In this document: positions 44,899-54,571 of the stretch, in pieces | How positions within the stretch are numbered: position 1 is the stretch's first letter | Layout: the number at the start of each line of letters is the position of its first letter | Source: CAMPKL01 sp963817465 | GTDB lineage: Bacteria; Acidobacteriota; Terriglobia; Bryobacterales; UBA6623 | Direction of reading: 5' to 3' | Assembly: GCA_963817465.1 (NCBI GenBank) | Contig: CAWFOP010000007.1 | Coordinates: 474,728-538,727 of the forward strand | DNA: 64,000 bases | The notes under the pieces: generated by a model | Database searches by the model: none | What the model saw: only the letters and a program-made list of their open reading frames with translations | What the model was told of the DNA's origin: nothing | Position numbers and translations under genes: made by a program

Positions 44899-47436
44899 GA
44901 CAGAACAGGCGCGAGGAGCTCTTCCAGCAGCTCCCGATATTGTTTTCGCGCTCGGACGACATCATAACGTGCCTGGACCCACTTTCGCCCGTTGCGTCCG
45001 AGGTCGCGAAATTGGTAAGGCTCGTCGGCCAAGCGGGCCAGAGTTTGGGCGAGGCGCATGTCAGCGTCGAAGCCGCCGTCGATGAGGACTCCGCAGTCGC
45101 TCGGGAGGGCTTCTTCGATGGCTCCGGCGCGTAGCGCGAGGACCGGCGTTTGCATGGCCAGAGCTTCGAGCAAGACGAGCGGAACGCCTTCGCCCTGCGA
45201 CGGAATCACGAGTACGTCAAGGTCCGCCAGAAAGTCCTCCGCACGTTCGAGGTGACCGAGCATGCGGAAGCGCTTGCCCAGGCCGGCGCGATCGGCCTTG
45301 GCGCGCAACTCGTCGTCGAGCGGGCCGTCACCGGCAAGCGCCACGCAGAAGTCGAGATTGGGCCGCAAGCGCCTGAGCTCCGACGTCACACGCGGCAAAA
45401 GTTGGGGGCCTTTGACTGCGTCGAGACGCCCGAGAAATCCGATCAGCAGCGTCGACGAGTCGAGCCGGAGAGTCTTGCGAAAATCCCCTCCGCGAACCCG
45501 ATCGGGATTGAAGCGATCGAGGTCAACGCCGTTGTGGATGAGGCGGATGCGCTCGGTCGGGATGTTCATCTGCTCGAGGCGGCGGCGCCCCTGCTCGGAG
45601 ACGGCGATGCGGCGGTCCAGGCTCTCGGCGACGTCAAGTGTGGCGGAAAAGAAATCCCAGTCGTCGTCGACGGCATGAAGCAGATCGGCGGTGCGCAGTG
45701 CAGGCAGCTTCTGCTTGAGCGCGGGCAGCACTGCGTAAGCCGCGGCGGTGTTCTGGATGAGGAGCGCGTCGATTCGCCAATTGAGAACGAATGAGTACAG
45801 CAGCCGCGCGGTTTGCTTCGGGCTGACGAGCTTGTCGACGTCGACGATCCGGTCGGCGAGGGCCCGCCAGCGGCGCCGCCAGCGGGCGTCGCCTGAGTGG
45901 GCGGCAAGCAGGATGACTTCGCAGCGCGAGCGGTCGATCTGCGAGGCGAGCTCGAGCAGGACGGCTTCGGCGCCGCCGACGCCGAGGTGCGGCGTGACGA
46001 GAGCGACGCGGCATTTGCCTGCGGGCGGCGGACCGACGATGTAATCGAGAGGCTCCACCACGCCGGCCGCCGCGAGAACCGAGCGAGGCTGGAAGCGCAG
46101 ATAGAAGCTGAGGTCGAACACCTGGCGGCGGGCGTGCCGGTTGGCCCACTCCTTGGCGCGCAGCGGAATTAAGCGCAGCGCCGAGCGGACGGGGTGGCGC
46201 GTCCAAGCTTCGAGCGAGAGCAACTCTGCGTTCGACAGATGCCGAACGATGGTGGAGACGACCGCGGGAAGGCGGCGCGCGCTCACCGCGGGCTCGATAG
46301 GGGGAGGCGGCTCGACCGCGCCTTCCGCGGCCGCGGCGACGCCGGCCGAAGAGGCGAGGCAGCGCCAAGACAGCCGCCGAACTTCTCCGCTCCGCTTGGG
46401 TTCGGGCCAACTCATGGCCTCGCGCGAGACGCCGAGCGGCCCGGCGAAGCTGCGCAGCGTCGGCGGCGGCGCGTCGCCCGTGTCGCGCCAGGTGACCCAG
46501 TCGGATTCCTGAAGGCCCCAGACGCACTCCTCCAGCGCAAAGGGCTCCAAACGTCCGCCGCCTTCAAGCCACAGGAAGGCCGGAGCACGGGATTGCTCGA
46601 GCGCCGTGTCTTCGTCGGAAGGCCGCGACGATCTGGTAATCGCGCAAAGTTTGAGAGGAAAGATCAGGCGCGGGCCCGCCGGATGCGACAACGCAAATCG
46701 CGGGCTGCCAGCGACGCTTCAGCTTAAGCAGCCCTTCGGGCGAGAGGGCCTGCGGCACGAGGCGCCGCATCAGGGCGAGATTTTCGTCGTGCCGCGCAAG
46801 CGCGATCGAGTAGAGGCTTTCGCCCTGGCGGCGGTAGTGAAATAGCGTCCGCGGCAGATATCGCCCGTAGTGGCCGTGAACGCCCATCTTGATGGCGAAC
46901 GTCCAGTCTTCGTAGCCCCAGCGCATCTCTTCCGGGTAACCTCCGACCTCGTCCCAGACGCTCTTGCGAATGAGCATGCAATACGACAGAAAGTTACGCT
47001 GCGTGAGGCGGTAAAGATTGTATTCGCCGGGCCGCTCCATATAGGAGGACTCACCGAAGACGCGATAGTCGGTATAGACGAAAGCCGCTTCGTCGCGACC
47101 CTGGAGTTCCCTAAGCGCGGCCTCCATCATGTCGGGCTCGATCTTGTCGTCGGCGTCAAGCGGAAGCACGTAATCCCCGCGCGAGGCGCGAAAGCCGGCG
47201 TTTCGGGCGGCGGCCAGACCGCGGTTCGGCTGATGGAGAGCTCGAATGCGCGGATCGGCGCGTTGCTCGACCTGGGCGATCAGGTCACGTCCCGCATCCT
47301 CGTCGGTTCCGTCGTCCACGAGCACGATCTCCCAGTTGGGATGCGTCTGGCGCTCCACCGAAGCGATCGCTTCAAGCAGGAACCGTTGCGGATTGAAAGC
47401 GGGAATGACCGCAGTGATGAGCGGCGAATCGGACAT
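44895..47436 (-). CDS. Two-domain glycosyltransferase (GT2 plus GT4), apparently one gene with a frameshift
   Basis: The N-terminal frame (ATG 47436) is a GT2 transferase: LITAVIPAFNPQRFLLEAIA, LVDDGTDED, NRGLAAARNAGFRAS, LPLDADDKIEPDM, and GYEDWTFAIKMG. The second frame holds a GT4 transferase (RVALVTPHLGVGGAEAVLLE, GFLGRLDAVKGPQLLPRVTS, VIPSQGEGVPLVLLEALAMQ). The frames overlap by 128 bases, and the region around 46600 links them as a continuous domain (FLWLEGGGRLEPFALEE); the 2542-base span is not a multiple of three, so one indel there would give a single chain of about 847 residues. Two separate overlapping genes remain possible. It presumably builds a surface polysaccharide. Confidence 0.8.
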
Positions 47437-47509
47437 CGCTCGGCGCGTTCCGCCCATGCTAGCGCGAGACGGCGGCAGTCTGACGACTTGTGCCAGAATG
47501 GCGGACGCC

Positions 47510-49007
47510 ATGAGGAAATTGCTGCTGTTTTCATTGATTCTGTCATCGGCCGCGTGGGCGGATGTTCGCCTTCCCGCGCTGCTCTCCGATCACGCCGTGA
47601 TACAGGCTGATCGACCTGTTCACGTCTGGGGCTGGGCGGGGCCCGGCGAGGAGGTGACGGCGGAGTTCCGCGGCGCACGCGCATCAGTCGTGACTCCAGA
47701 TTCAGGCCGCTTCAGCCTATACCTGCCTCCGCAAGGCGCCGGCGGGCCGGACAAGCTGACCGTGAAGGGAAAGAATGCCGTCACTGATCGATGACGTGCT
47801 GGTCGGCGAAGTTTGGGTCGCGTCGGGTCAGTCGAACATGGCCTTTGCGATTCGCAACTCGAACAATGCCGAGCACGAGATCGCGGCGGCCAATTTCCCG
47901 AAGATGCGCTTCTTCAAGGTCCCCAACGTGACCGCCGACAAGCCGCAGGATGACGTCAAGGCCGAGTGGGTGGTGATGACGCCAGAGAATGCGCCGGGTT
48001 TGTCGGCCGTAGCGTACTTCTTCGTTAAAGATCTGCACGAGCGCTCGGGTGAGCCGTTCGGGGTGGTCCAGACGGCGTGGGGCGGTACGCCCGCTGAGGC
48101 CTGGACGACCTACGACACGCTGCTCGGCGACGAAGAGCTGCAGTTGTATCTGAAGATCTGGAGGCAAGAAGAGCGGGAGTATCCGCGGGCGCTCGCGCGT
48201 TACGAGGAGGCGCTGGCCGAGTGGGAGAAGAAATCGAAGGCCGCCGGCAAGGAACTGGACGACAAGCCGCGACCGCCCGGGCGCGGGGCGCCAGGACACC
48301 CGCATACGCCGGCGGGGCTCTACAACGCGATGATCGCCCCGCTGACGCCCTATGCGATTCGGGGAGCGATTTGGTATCAGGGCGAGAATAACGGCGGGCG
48401 CGGCTTGGGGCTCGAATATCGGCGCTTGTTCGAGGCGATGATCCAGGATTGGCGCCGCGAGTGGGGTAGCGGCGATTTCCCCTTCCTTTTCGTCCAACTC
48501 GCCAACTACGACCGCCTCGGCGAAAACGCCGATTGGCCGGAGCTGCGGGAGTCGCAGACGGCCGCGCTCGGCCTGGCGAATACGGGCATGGCGGTGACGA
48601 TCGACATCGGGCTGTCGGACAACATCCATCCGCGCAACAAGCAAGACGTGGGACGCAGGTTGGCGCTTGCGGCGCGCGCCGTCGCCTACGGCGAGCGGGA
48701 TCTGGTGTACTCGGGACCTCTGTATCGCCAAATGACCACGGAAGACGGGAAGGCGCGGCTGTGGTTCGATTTCGTCGGCGGCGGACTCGAGGCGCACGGC
48801 GGCGAACTGAAGGGTTTTGTCATCGCCGGCCCTGACGGACGCTTCATGCCCGCTCAGGCGCGCATCGACGGAAAGACGGTGCTGGTCTCGAATCCTGAGG
48901 TGAGCGCGCCCGTCGCGGTGCGCTACGACTGGGAGAACGACCCGCCGGCGACCCTGTTCAACAAGGAAGGACTGCCGGCATCGCCGTTTCGCACGGATCA
49001 CTGGTAG
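47510..49007 (+). CDS. Sialate O-acetylesterase (SASA) family protein, one frameshift
   Basis: A signal peptide (LLLFSLILSSAAWA) and the N-terminal sandwich (RLPALLSDHAVIQADRPVHV, WGWAGPGEEVTAEF) lie in one frame from ATG 47510 to 47794; the catalytic part (VGEVWVASGQSNM with nucleophile Ser in GQSNM, GAIWYQGENN, and IGLSDNIHPRNKQDVG with the Asp/His pair) is in the next frame to 49007. An extra base near 47785 explains the break: removing it gives NAVTIDDVLVGEVW. The joined protein has about 498 residues. It removes O-acetyl groups from sialic acid or, more likely here, from plant or bacterial polysaccharides. Confidence 0.88.
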
Positions 49008-49041
49008 GGCTTCGCGTCTCATTGGTAGGGCGTCGCGTCGT

Positions 49042-49902
49042 ATGATTCGAAGAGGCGCTTCGAGTCAGGCCATGGCGCAACAAACCGAATTCGCGATCGT
49101 CCCTACGCAGGCGGAGCTCGACGAGATCGAGCGCGAGCTGCGCTTTTTTCCCGTGGTCAACGACCATCCGGAAACGTTGACGCGCGAGCAGATTGATACT
49201 TATAACCGCCAGGGTTACCTCAAGGGATTTCGTGTCTTCTCGGACGACGAAGCGGCGGAGATTCGGGCGCAATTCGACCGCTTGCTGGAGCGATATCTGG
49301 CCGACGGCAAAGACAGCTACTCGATCAGCTCCGCGCATCTCAAGCACCCCGAGGCCTACGACATCCTGACCGATCCGCGTATCGTGGCCTACGTGCGCGA
49401 CTTGCTGGGGCCGAACGTGGTCGGGTGGGGCTCGCATTTCTTCTGCAAGATGCCGCATGACGGCAAAAAAGTCTCGTGGCATCAAGATGCCAGCTATTGG
49501 CCGGTGACGCCGACGAAAACCTGCACGGTGTGGCTGGCGATCGACGACGCGGACGTCGACAACGCCTGTATGAGGTTCGTCCCCGGATCGCATTTGGCCG
49601 GGCACATCGAGTACGAGACCAGCGACACGGATGAAGGCAACGTGTTGGACCAGACCGTGGCCGACATCGACCGCTTCGGCGAACCGGTGGACGACGAGCT
49701 AAGGGCGGGCGAGATCTCGCTGCACGCGGACCTGCTGTTGCACGGCTCGGAGGCGAACGAGTCGGATCGTCGCCGCTGCGGGTTGACCCTGCGCTACTGC
49801 TCCGCGGACGTTCGAGCCCACTTGGGCTGGAACCAAAAGGGCGTGGTCGTCGCAGGCGAAGATTGCTCCGGGCACTGGGCGAATCCGCCCCGCCCGGCTT
49901 GA
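49042..49902 (+). CDS. Phytanoyl-CoA dioxygenase (PhyH) family protein
   Basis: The 286-residue (or 276 from a second ATG at 49072) non-haem Fe(II)/2-oxoglutarate dioxygenase has the metal ligands SWHQDASYW (HxD) and the distal His in LHADLLLHGS, followed by RRCGLTLRYC with the 2-oxoglutarate Arg. PhyH relatives hydroxylate lipids, ectoine, natural products or phosphonates; the substrate cannot be told. The start is uncertain between the two ATGs. rsgA follows 6 bases later. Confidence 0.88.
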   Translation: MIRRGASSQAMAQQTEFAIVPTQAELDEIERELRFFPVVNDHPETLTREQIDTYNRQGYLKGFRVFSDDEAAEIRAQFDRLLERYLADGKDSYSISSAHLKHPEAYDILTDPRIVAYVRDLLGPNVVGWGSHFFCKMPHDGKKVSWHQDASYWPVTPTKTCTVWLAIDDADVDNACMRFVPGSHLAGHIEYETSDTDEGNVLDQTVADIDRFGEPVDDELRAGEISLHADLLLHGSEANESDRRRCGLTLRYCSADVRAHLGWNQKGVVVAGEDCSGHWANPPRPA

Positions 49903-49908
49903 GCTCGT

Positions 49909-50955
49909 ATGAAGCTCGAGGACATCGGCTGGAAGGCCTTTTTCAGCGAATATTGGGAAAAAGAGTTCGCAGGCAAGAACTTGATTCCCGGTCGAGTCGC
50001 CACAGCTCATCGCGGCTTCTATACCGTTTGGACCGAGCAAGGCGCGGTTGAAGCGCCGGCGCGCGGCAAGCTGATCCGGGATGTCTCGACGCGACCTGTC
50101 ACGGGTGATTGGGTGGCGATGGAGATGAATCCTCCAGCGGTTCAAAACTTGCTGCCGCGCCGCACGGCGGTAGTGAGGAAGGCGCCGGGCGAAGAGACGG
50201 TGCGACAGGTGCTCGGGGCGAACGTGGACACGTTGTTCCTGGTGTCAGGCCTCGATCGAGACTTCAACCTGCGCCGGATCGAACGCTTCCTCGTGATCGC
50301 GCATCAGAGCGGGGCGCAGCCGGTGATCGTACTAAACAAGGCGGATGTGACCGCGGAGGCCGAGAGCCTGCTCGAGAGGACGCGCGAGATCGCCCACGAC
50401 GCTCCGGTGGTGTTGACGAGCGCGCTCGAAGGACAGGGGATCGACCAGCTCGAACACTATCTGCGGCCGGGCGAGACCGCGGCATTCATCGGATCATCGG
50501 GCGTCGGCAAATCGCACCTGACGAACCGGCTGCTCGGCACCGAGCAACGCGCGATCGGAGAGGTGCGGGAAAGCGACGGGCGGGGCCGGCACACTACCGT
50601 CGGGCGCGACTTGATGATCGCCCCGGGAGGCTGGCTGCTCATGGACGTCCCGGGAATCCGTGAAGTGCAGGCGTGGGGCGAGGAGCGCGTCGAGGACACG
50701 TTCGCCGATGTCGAGTCCCTGATCGAACAATGCCGGTTTCGCGATTGTTCCCACCGATCGGAGCCCGGCTGCGCGGTGCGCCAGGCCCTAGACGGGGGCG
50801 AGCTGTCCTCGGAGAGGTACGCGAATTACCGCAAGATGCAGCAAGAGTGCAAGAAACTGAGCGAACGCCGCGACGAGCGCGCGGCCCTGGACGAGAAACG
50901 CAATCTCCGCAAGGTCCACAAGTCCAACCGCGACGCGCCGAAGAAACGTACCTGA
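49909..50955 (+). CDS. rsgA: RsgA, ribosome small-subunit-dependent GTPase
   Basis: A 348-residue circularly permuted GTPase. N-terminal OB fold, then G4 (VLNKAD) precedes G1 (IGSSGVGKS) and G3 (DVPGIRE), the diagnostic order of RsgA/YjeQ; the C-terminal zinc motif is CRFRDCSHRSEPGC, followed by a basic tail. RsgA checks 30S subunit maturation. It is the last clear backbone gene before the tRNA and integrase. Confidence 0.95.
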   Translation: MKLEDIGWKAFFSEYWEKEFAGKNLIPGRVATAHRGFYTVWTEQGAVEAPARGKLIRDVSTRPVTGDWVAMEMNPPAVQNLLPRRTAVVRKAPGEETVRQVLGANVDTLFLVSGLDRDFNLRRIERFLVIAHQSGAQPVIVLNKADVTAEAESLLERTREIAHDAPVVLTSALEGQGIDQLEHYLRPGETAAFIGSSGVGKSHLTNRLLGTEQRAIGEVRESDGRGRHTTVGRDLMIAPGGWLLMDVPGIREVQAWGEERVEDTFADVESLIEQCRFRDCSHRSEPGCAVRQALDGGELSSERYANYRKMQQECKKLSERRDERAALDEKRNLRKVHKSNRDAPKKRT

Positions 50956-51030
50956 CGGCCTTTGCGACGCCCGGATTCATGACGATAGAGTCACATTGAC
51001 CCTGCTGATTCCGACCCGCTATATTGGGAG

Positions 51031-51107
<77 letters not shown>

Positions 51108-51185
51108 ATCCTTTCAACAACTTACGCCAGATCGCTCCGAGCCGTGCAGCGGTTCGTGCACTTAGCTGCTCCGCCCAGGTTGGGC

Positions 51186-51218
51186 GTTCACCCAAATGTT
51201 CACCCAATTTGGGTGAAC
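51186..51218. repeat. Perfect 12-bp inverted repeat with a nested direct repeat, between tRNA and integrase
   Basis: GTTCACCCAAAT (51186-51197) is the exact reverse complement of ATTTGGGTGAAC (51207-51218); the 9-base spacer GTTCACCCA repeats the first nine bases of the left arm. It lies 10 bases beyond the integrase stop codon and about 80 bases after the tRNA. Plausible roles are integrase/excisionase arm sites near attL or a terminator for the integrase gene. Confidence 0.6.
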
Positions 51219-51227
51219 GCGCAGTGT

Positions 51228-52307
51228 TCACTGGACCGGCTTGGCTGGCTTCGAGGGCGGATCGCTCCGCTTCGACTCAAACCACTCGTCCATGGTCTTC
51301 GCGGCCCGCTTCACGTCCTTGACGCTCACGATGTTGTAGCGGTCGAGCATGGCTCGCGTCCGATGGCCGACAATCTTCATCACAGAACTCTCGTCCAGCC
51401 CGGCATCGAGCAGGTTTCGAACTGCGGAACGACGCAAGTCGTGGAACCGCAGGCCTTCGAGACCCGCGGCCTTGCACCCTGTGGCCCAGGCATCCCGGTA
51501 ATCCACCAGCTTCCGTCCGCCGCGGTGTACGACCAAGCCAACGTTCGGCCAGTCTCGATCTCGGACGAACCGCGCCTCCCTCAATGCTCGTTCTAGATCT
51601 GCGTAGATCGGCCACGCCCCGACCCGCTTGTTGCGCTGCTGGGCCCCGGGAGGAAGAACGATTCCGCCTTTGAGGTCGACGCGATCCCAACGCAGACCAA
51701 GGATCGCTCCCGCTCTGGCGCCCGTGTGGTACGCGATGACCATCATGAGCCGCACCGGCTCGGCGAGGGCGTCCCGCAAACGCTCGTAGTCGCCGTGCTC
51801 AAGGAAGCCCTCGCGGACATTGTCCGCATCGATCAAGCGGAATTTAGGCGCGCTGAGAACGCGCTCGTTCTCAATTCCGATCCGGAACGCGCGGCGTAGC
51901 GTCTCAAGCTCCCGGTTTACCGTGGCCGGGCTTGCCCCAACGAGCATGCGAGCCGCTTTGTACTCTTCGGCGTGCGCCGCCCGAAAGCTCGCAGCCTTGA
52001 GCCTTCGCAGCCCGTCGAAGTGTTTGAGGCGGCTCTTGAGTTGTGGTAGCGACTTGCGCCCGGATCGCTCGTAGTCGCGGAGCAGGTCATCCAACAGATC
52101 TCCTACCGTCGGGCTTTCGACAGCGGCCCGCTCACCCTTCCTCAGTTTGAGCGTCAGCTCGTCGAGGAATAGCAAAGCGTCCTTCTTGGACTCGCACCCG
52201 GTCGGGATCTCCTTCCTCTGGCCGTTCAGCCACACGCGGGCGTAGAACTTTCTGCGACGCCTCACCAGGCTGCCGGTTCCGTATCGTCGCCGTGCCATGC
52301 ACAGCAT
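51228..52307 (-). CDS. int: Tyrosine recombinase (site-specific integrase)
   Basis: A 359-residue phage-type integrase. N-terminal arm-binding domain (RRRYGTGSLVRRRRKFYARV), SAM-like core-binding domain (VGDLLDDLLRDYERSGRKSL), catalytic domain with Arg in AYHTGARAGAILGLRW, HDLR in RFHDLRRSAVRNLL, and the final His/Tyr box IVGHRTRAMLDRYNIV. All catalytic residues are in place, so it is probably active. The start is near 52307 or the ATG at about 52298 (MARRRYG). It is oriented towards the tRNA-Met, typical of tRNA-targeting genomic islands. Confidence 0.94.
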   Translation of the reverse strand: MLCMARRRYGTGSLVRRRRKFYARVWLNGQRKEIPTGCESKKDALLFLDELTLKLRKGERAAVESPTVGDLLDDLLRDYERSGRKSLPQLKSRLKHFDGLRRLKAASFRAAHAEEYKAARMLVGASPATVNRELETLRRAFRIGIENERVLSAPKFRLIDADNVREGFLEHGDYERLRDALAEPVRLMMVIAYHTGARAGAILGLRWDRVDLKGGIVLPPGAQQRNKRVGAWPIYADLERALREARFVRDRDWPNVGLVVHRGGRKLVDYRDAWATGCKAAGLEGLRFHDLRRSAVRNLLDAGLDESSVMKIVGHRTRAMLDRYNIVSVKDVKRAAKTMDEWFESKRSDPPSKPAKPVQ

Positions 52308-52308
52308 T

Positions 52309-52560
52309 CTAGGCTGCTTGGTTCTTCCAGCGCTCGATCATCTGGTCGAGATCGGCACGGTCGAAGAGGATTCTCCGGTCCGGACTTGCAATCGGGATAC
52401 GCCAGGTCTTGGCGAACTTCCGAAAGCCCTGCACTGGACGTCCTACGTAACGCGCCGCTTGTTCGACCGAGAGCAGGCGGGGCTCAACGTAGGCGCCCAA
52501 CTCGCTGCGGACGGCTAGGCGAATTGCCTCAAGGTCGGTTTGATCGAGCTGAGCTTTCAT
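52309..52560 (-). CDS. Excisionase-like helix-turn-helix protein
   Basis: An 83-residue protein (ATG 52560 chosen; the frame opens at 52581) with a MerR/excisionase-type helix-turn-helix: LLSVEQAARYVGRPVQGFRK, then a wing ending RRILFDRADLDQMIERWKNQ. It lies directly upstream of the integrase gene on the same strand with a 1-base gap, the usual place for a recombination directionality factor. Confidence 0.8.
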   Translation of the reverse strand: MKAQLDQTDLEAIRLAVRSELGAYVEPRLLSVEQAARYVGRPVQGFRKFAKTWRIPIASPDRRILFDRADLDQMIERWKNQAA

Positions 52561-52669
52561 GGTGCCGGAGCGAACTCCCATCCAAGGTTGAGGACCTGAT
52601 CCAAGCCAAACTCAAGCTGCACACCGACTGGCTGAGCATTCCCCCGTTCCTCGACTCCACTCTTGTGGC

Positions 52670-53593
52670 ATGAGCCGGGGCCTCGACATCGAGCGGGACG
52701 ATTCGCGTGACCCGACGTCCCTTCGGGACCACAGGAGGGAATCGGTCGGGCGCGACCGGGAGCGCTCAACACGGGTAGAGATTCGGTCGCTCGATCGCGA
52801 CCGTATCCCCGCTGGACGCCAACCGCCGGAGCAAGACCCGCGCGATGAGGTTCGCGTTCGAGACGAGACATACCGACTGCGTCAGTCCGAGATCGACGCC
52901 CTGCAGACCATCGGAACGTTCCGAGTCGTGGACGAAGCCGACTTGGAACGGTTCGCCTACGGAGGAGATTCGGTCCGGAAGCGGGAGGATCTTCGGTCTC
53001 TGCGCGAGCAGGGACTCGTCGAGCAGCGCAGCATAAGATCGGAGAGGAACCAGAAGATCAGCGTCCTGACGTTGACCGAAGAGGGGCTGGCAGCCGCTAA
53101 GCAGTTCCGTGAAGCGGGCTCGAGACAGGAGTTCTATAGGGGCTTCGTCAAAGAGAAGGAGATCGACCACGACGCGGCGCTCTATCGAATGTTCCAGGCC
53201 GAAGCCGCGGAGATTCGCGCCAATGGAGGCTCGGTCCGGCGCGTCCAGCTCGACTTCGAGATCAAGCGGGAGCTCAACCGCGACCTCAGCAAGGCTGCCG
53301 AAGAAGGCCCCCACGAGTTCGATCAGGCGCAACGGCAGATCGCTTTTCGGCACGGTCTCCGGGTTGTCCGAGGCCATGTTCAAGTGCCAGATGTCCGAGT
53401 CGAGTACGAGTCGGACCAGGGCGTTGCCTCGCGCGTCAACCTCGAGCTGACGACGGATCACTACAAGCGGGCCCAGATCTCGGCGAAGGCGCAGGCCGGA
53501 TTCCGGCTGTACTCGCTTGGCGGTGACTCGTCCGGCGGCGGCTCGCCGGTTCGGGACGAGCGCGAGATCACGGCCGGGATTCTCTCGATTTGA
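52670..53593 (+). CDS. Winged-helix protein with nuclease-like C-terminus, mobile-element associated
   Basis: A 307-residue protein of unknown function. Residues 1-65 are polar and Arg/Asp-rich. Residues 70-150 form a winged helix-turn-helix (LRQSEIDALQTIGTFRVVDE, LRSLREQGLVEQRS, VLTLTEEGLAAAKQF). The C-terminal part holds DHDAALYRMF, and PDVRVEYESD followed by VNLELTTDHYKRAQ, a spacing that resembles PD-(D/E)xK-type sites and the Replic_Relax family of mobile-element proteins; this is an inference. The stop overlaps the start of the next gene by 4 bases, so the two are coupled. It may be an element replication or mobilisation factor. Confidence 0.65.
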   Translation: MSRGLDIERDDSRDPTSLRDHRRESVGRDRERSTRVEIRSLDRDRIPAGRQPPEQDPRDEVRVRDETYRLRQSEIDALQTIGTFRVVDEADLERFAYGGDSVRKREDLRSLREQGLVEQRSIRSERNQKISVLTLTEEGLAAAKQFREAGSRQEFYRGFVKEKEIDHDAALYRMFQAEAAEIRANGGSVRRVQLDFEIKRELNRDLSKAAEEGPHEFDQAQRQIAFRHGLRVVRGHVQVPDVRVEYESDQGVASRVNLELTTDHYKRAQISAKAQAGFRLYSLGGDSSGGGSPVRDEREITAGILSI

Positions 53594-54571
53594 TCCATCC
53601 CGACCGCCTTACGATCCTTCAACGCAACGGCTATACCGAGCGCGAGGCGCGGTTCCTCTGCCTCGTCGGGGATGTAGGAGGCTACTTCCTTCGCCGGCAT
53701 TTCAGCCAGTTCCTGGGTACGAAGCGAGGTCGGCCGGAGGCGGCGCTCGCGGCGAAGATTCTGGAGAAGCGCCACGCGAAACTGTATCTTGGCCCAGGCG
53801 GCATCGAGCTCTACCACCTGTCGCGGCGCTGGTTCTATCGTGCGATCGGCTCGCCGGAGAGTCGGAATCGTCGCAAGCGGAAGCCCTCCGCGATCCACAC
53901 GCGCCTGCTCGACTCTGGATTTCGTGCTGGCTGATTCAGACCGCCGCCACCTGCTGTCGGACAGAGACAAGACCCGCTATCTGGCCCAGGAACGCTCTGT
54001 GCCCCGATACATCTTGCCCGTCATCCAGGGACGTTGGATTGACCGATTCCCGATCTATTTGGATCGCGAGTCGGCCGCGACACAGCCCGTCGTGAGGTTC
54101 TGCTACGTCGATCCGCAGGTGTATTCCGAGCAGCGGTTCCGCTCATTTCTGGAGCGCCACACCCCCTTGTGGGAACGCTTGGGAGCCTTCCGAGTGGCCT
54201 ACGTGACCGATCGGCGGTGGAACGGCCGAGCCGCTGAGGCGACCTTCGAGCGCTTCGTGGAGACTCAGTGGCCGCGTTCGGTTCGCAATCAGCCATCGAC
54301 CAGGGAGCGCATTCTGAAGGCGTTTCGGCTCGAGAAGCGGCTGCGTTCACACCAGATCCTCTGCCTCCAGGAGCATGACGGGAGGCTCATTCGAGAGCTG
54401 AAACAGCAACTGACGGCCGCTCGCTACGAGTCTTTGTACGGCGTTTGGGCGCAGACGTCGGACCAATCGGTGTACGATCTGGTCGCTCCTGACCCGCATG
54501 AGCTTTGGCCGGAGGGCGACCTGGACGTGCATCTCGTCGGCTACAACTACCGCTGGCTCTACCCCGCATAG
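53590..54571 (+). CDS. Second winged-helix mobile-element protein, one frameshift, unknown function
   Basis: From a TTG start overlapping the previous stop, the first frame gives a winged-helix region (TEREARFLCLVGDVGGYFLR, YHLSRRWFYRAIG) and ends at 53934; the second frame continues from about 53915 (LDFVLADSDRRHLLSDRDKT, then RFPIYLD, RFCYVDPQVYSEQRFRSFLE) to 54571. The 982-base span is not a multiple of three, consistent with one indel near 53905-53920 and a protein of about 327 residues. No family is recognised with confidence. Together with the gene before it, it looks like a conserved pair of the element's core rather than CRISPR cargo. Confidence 0.6.
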
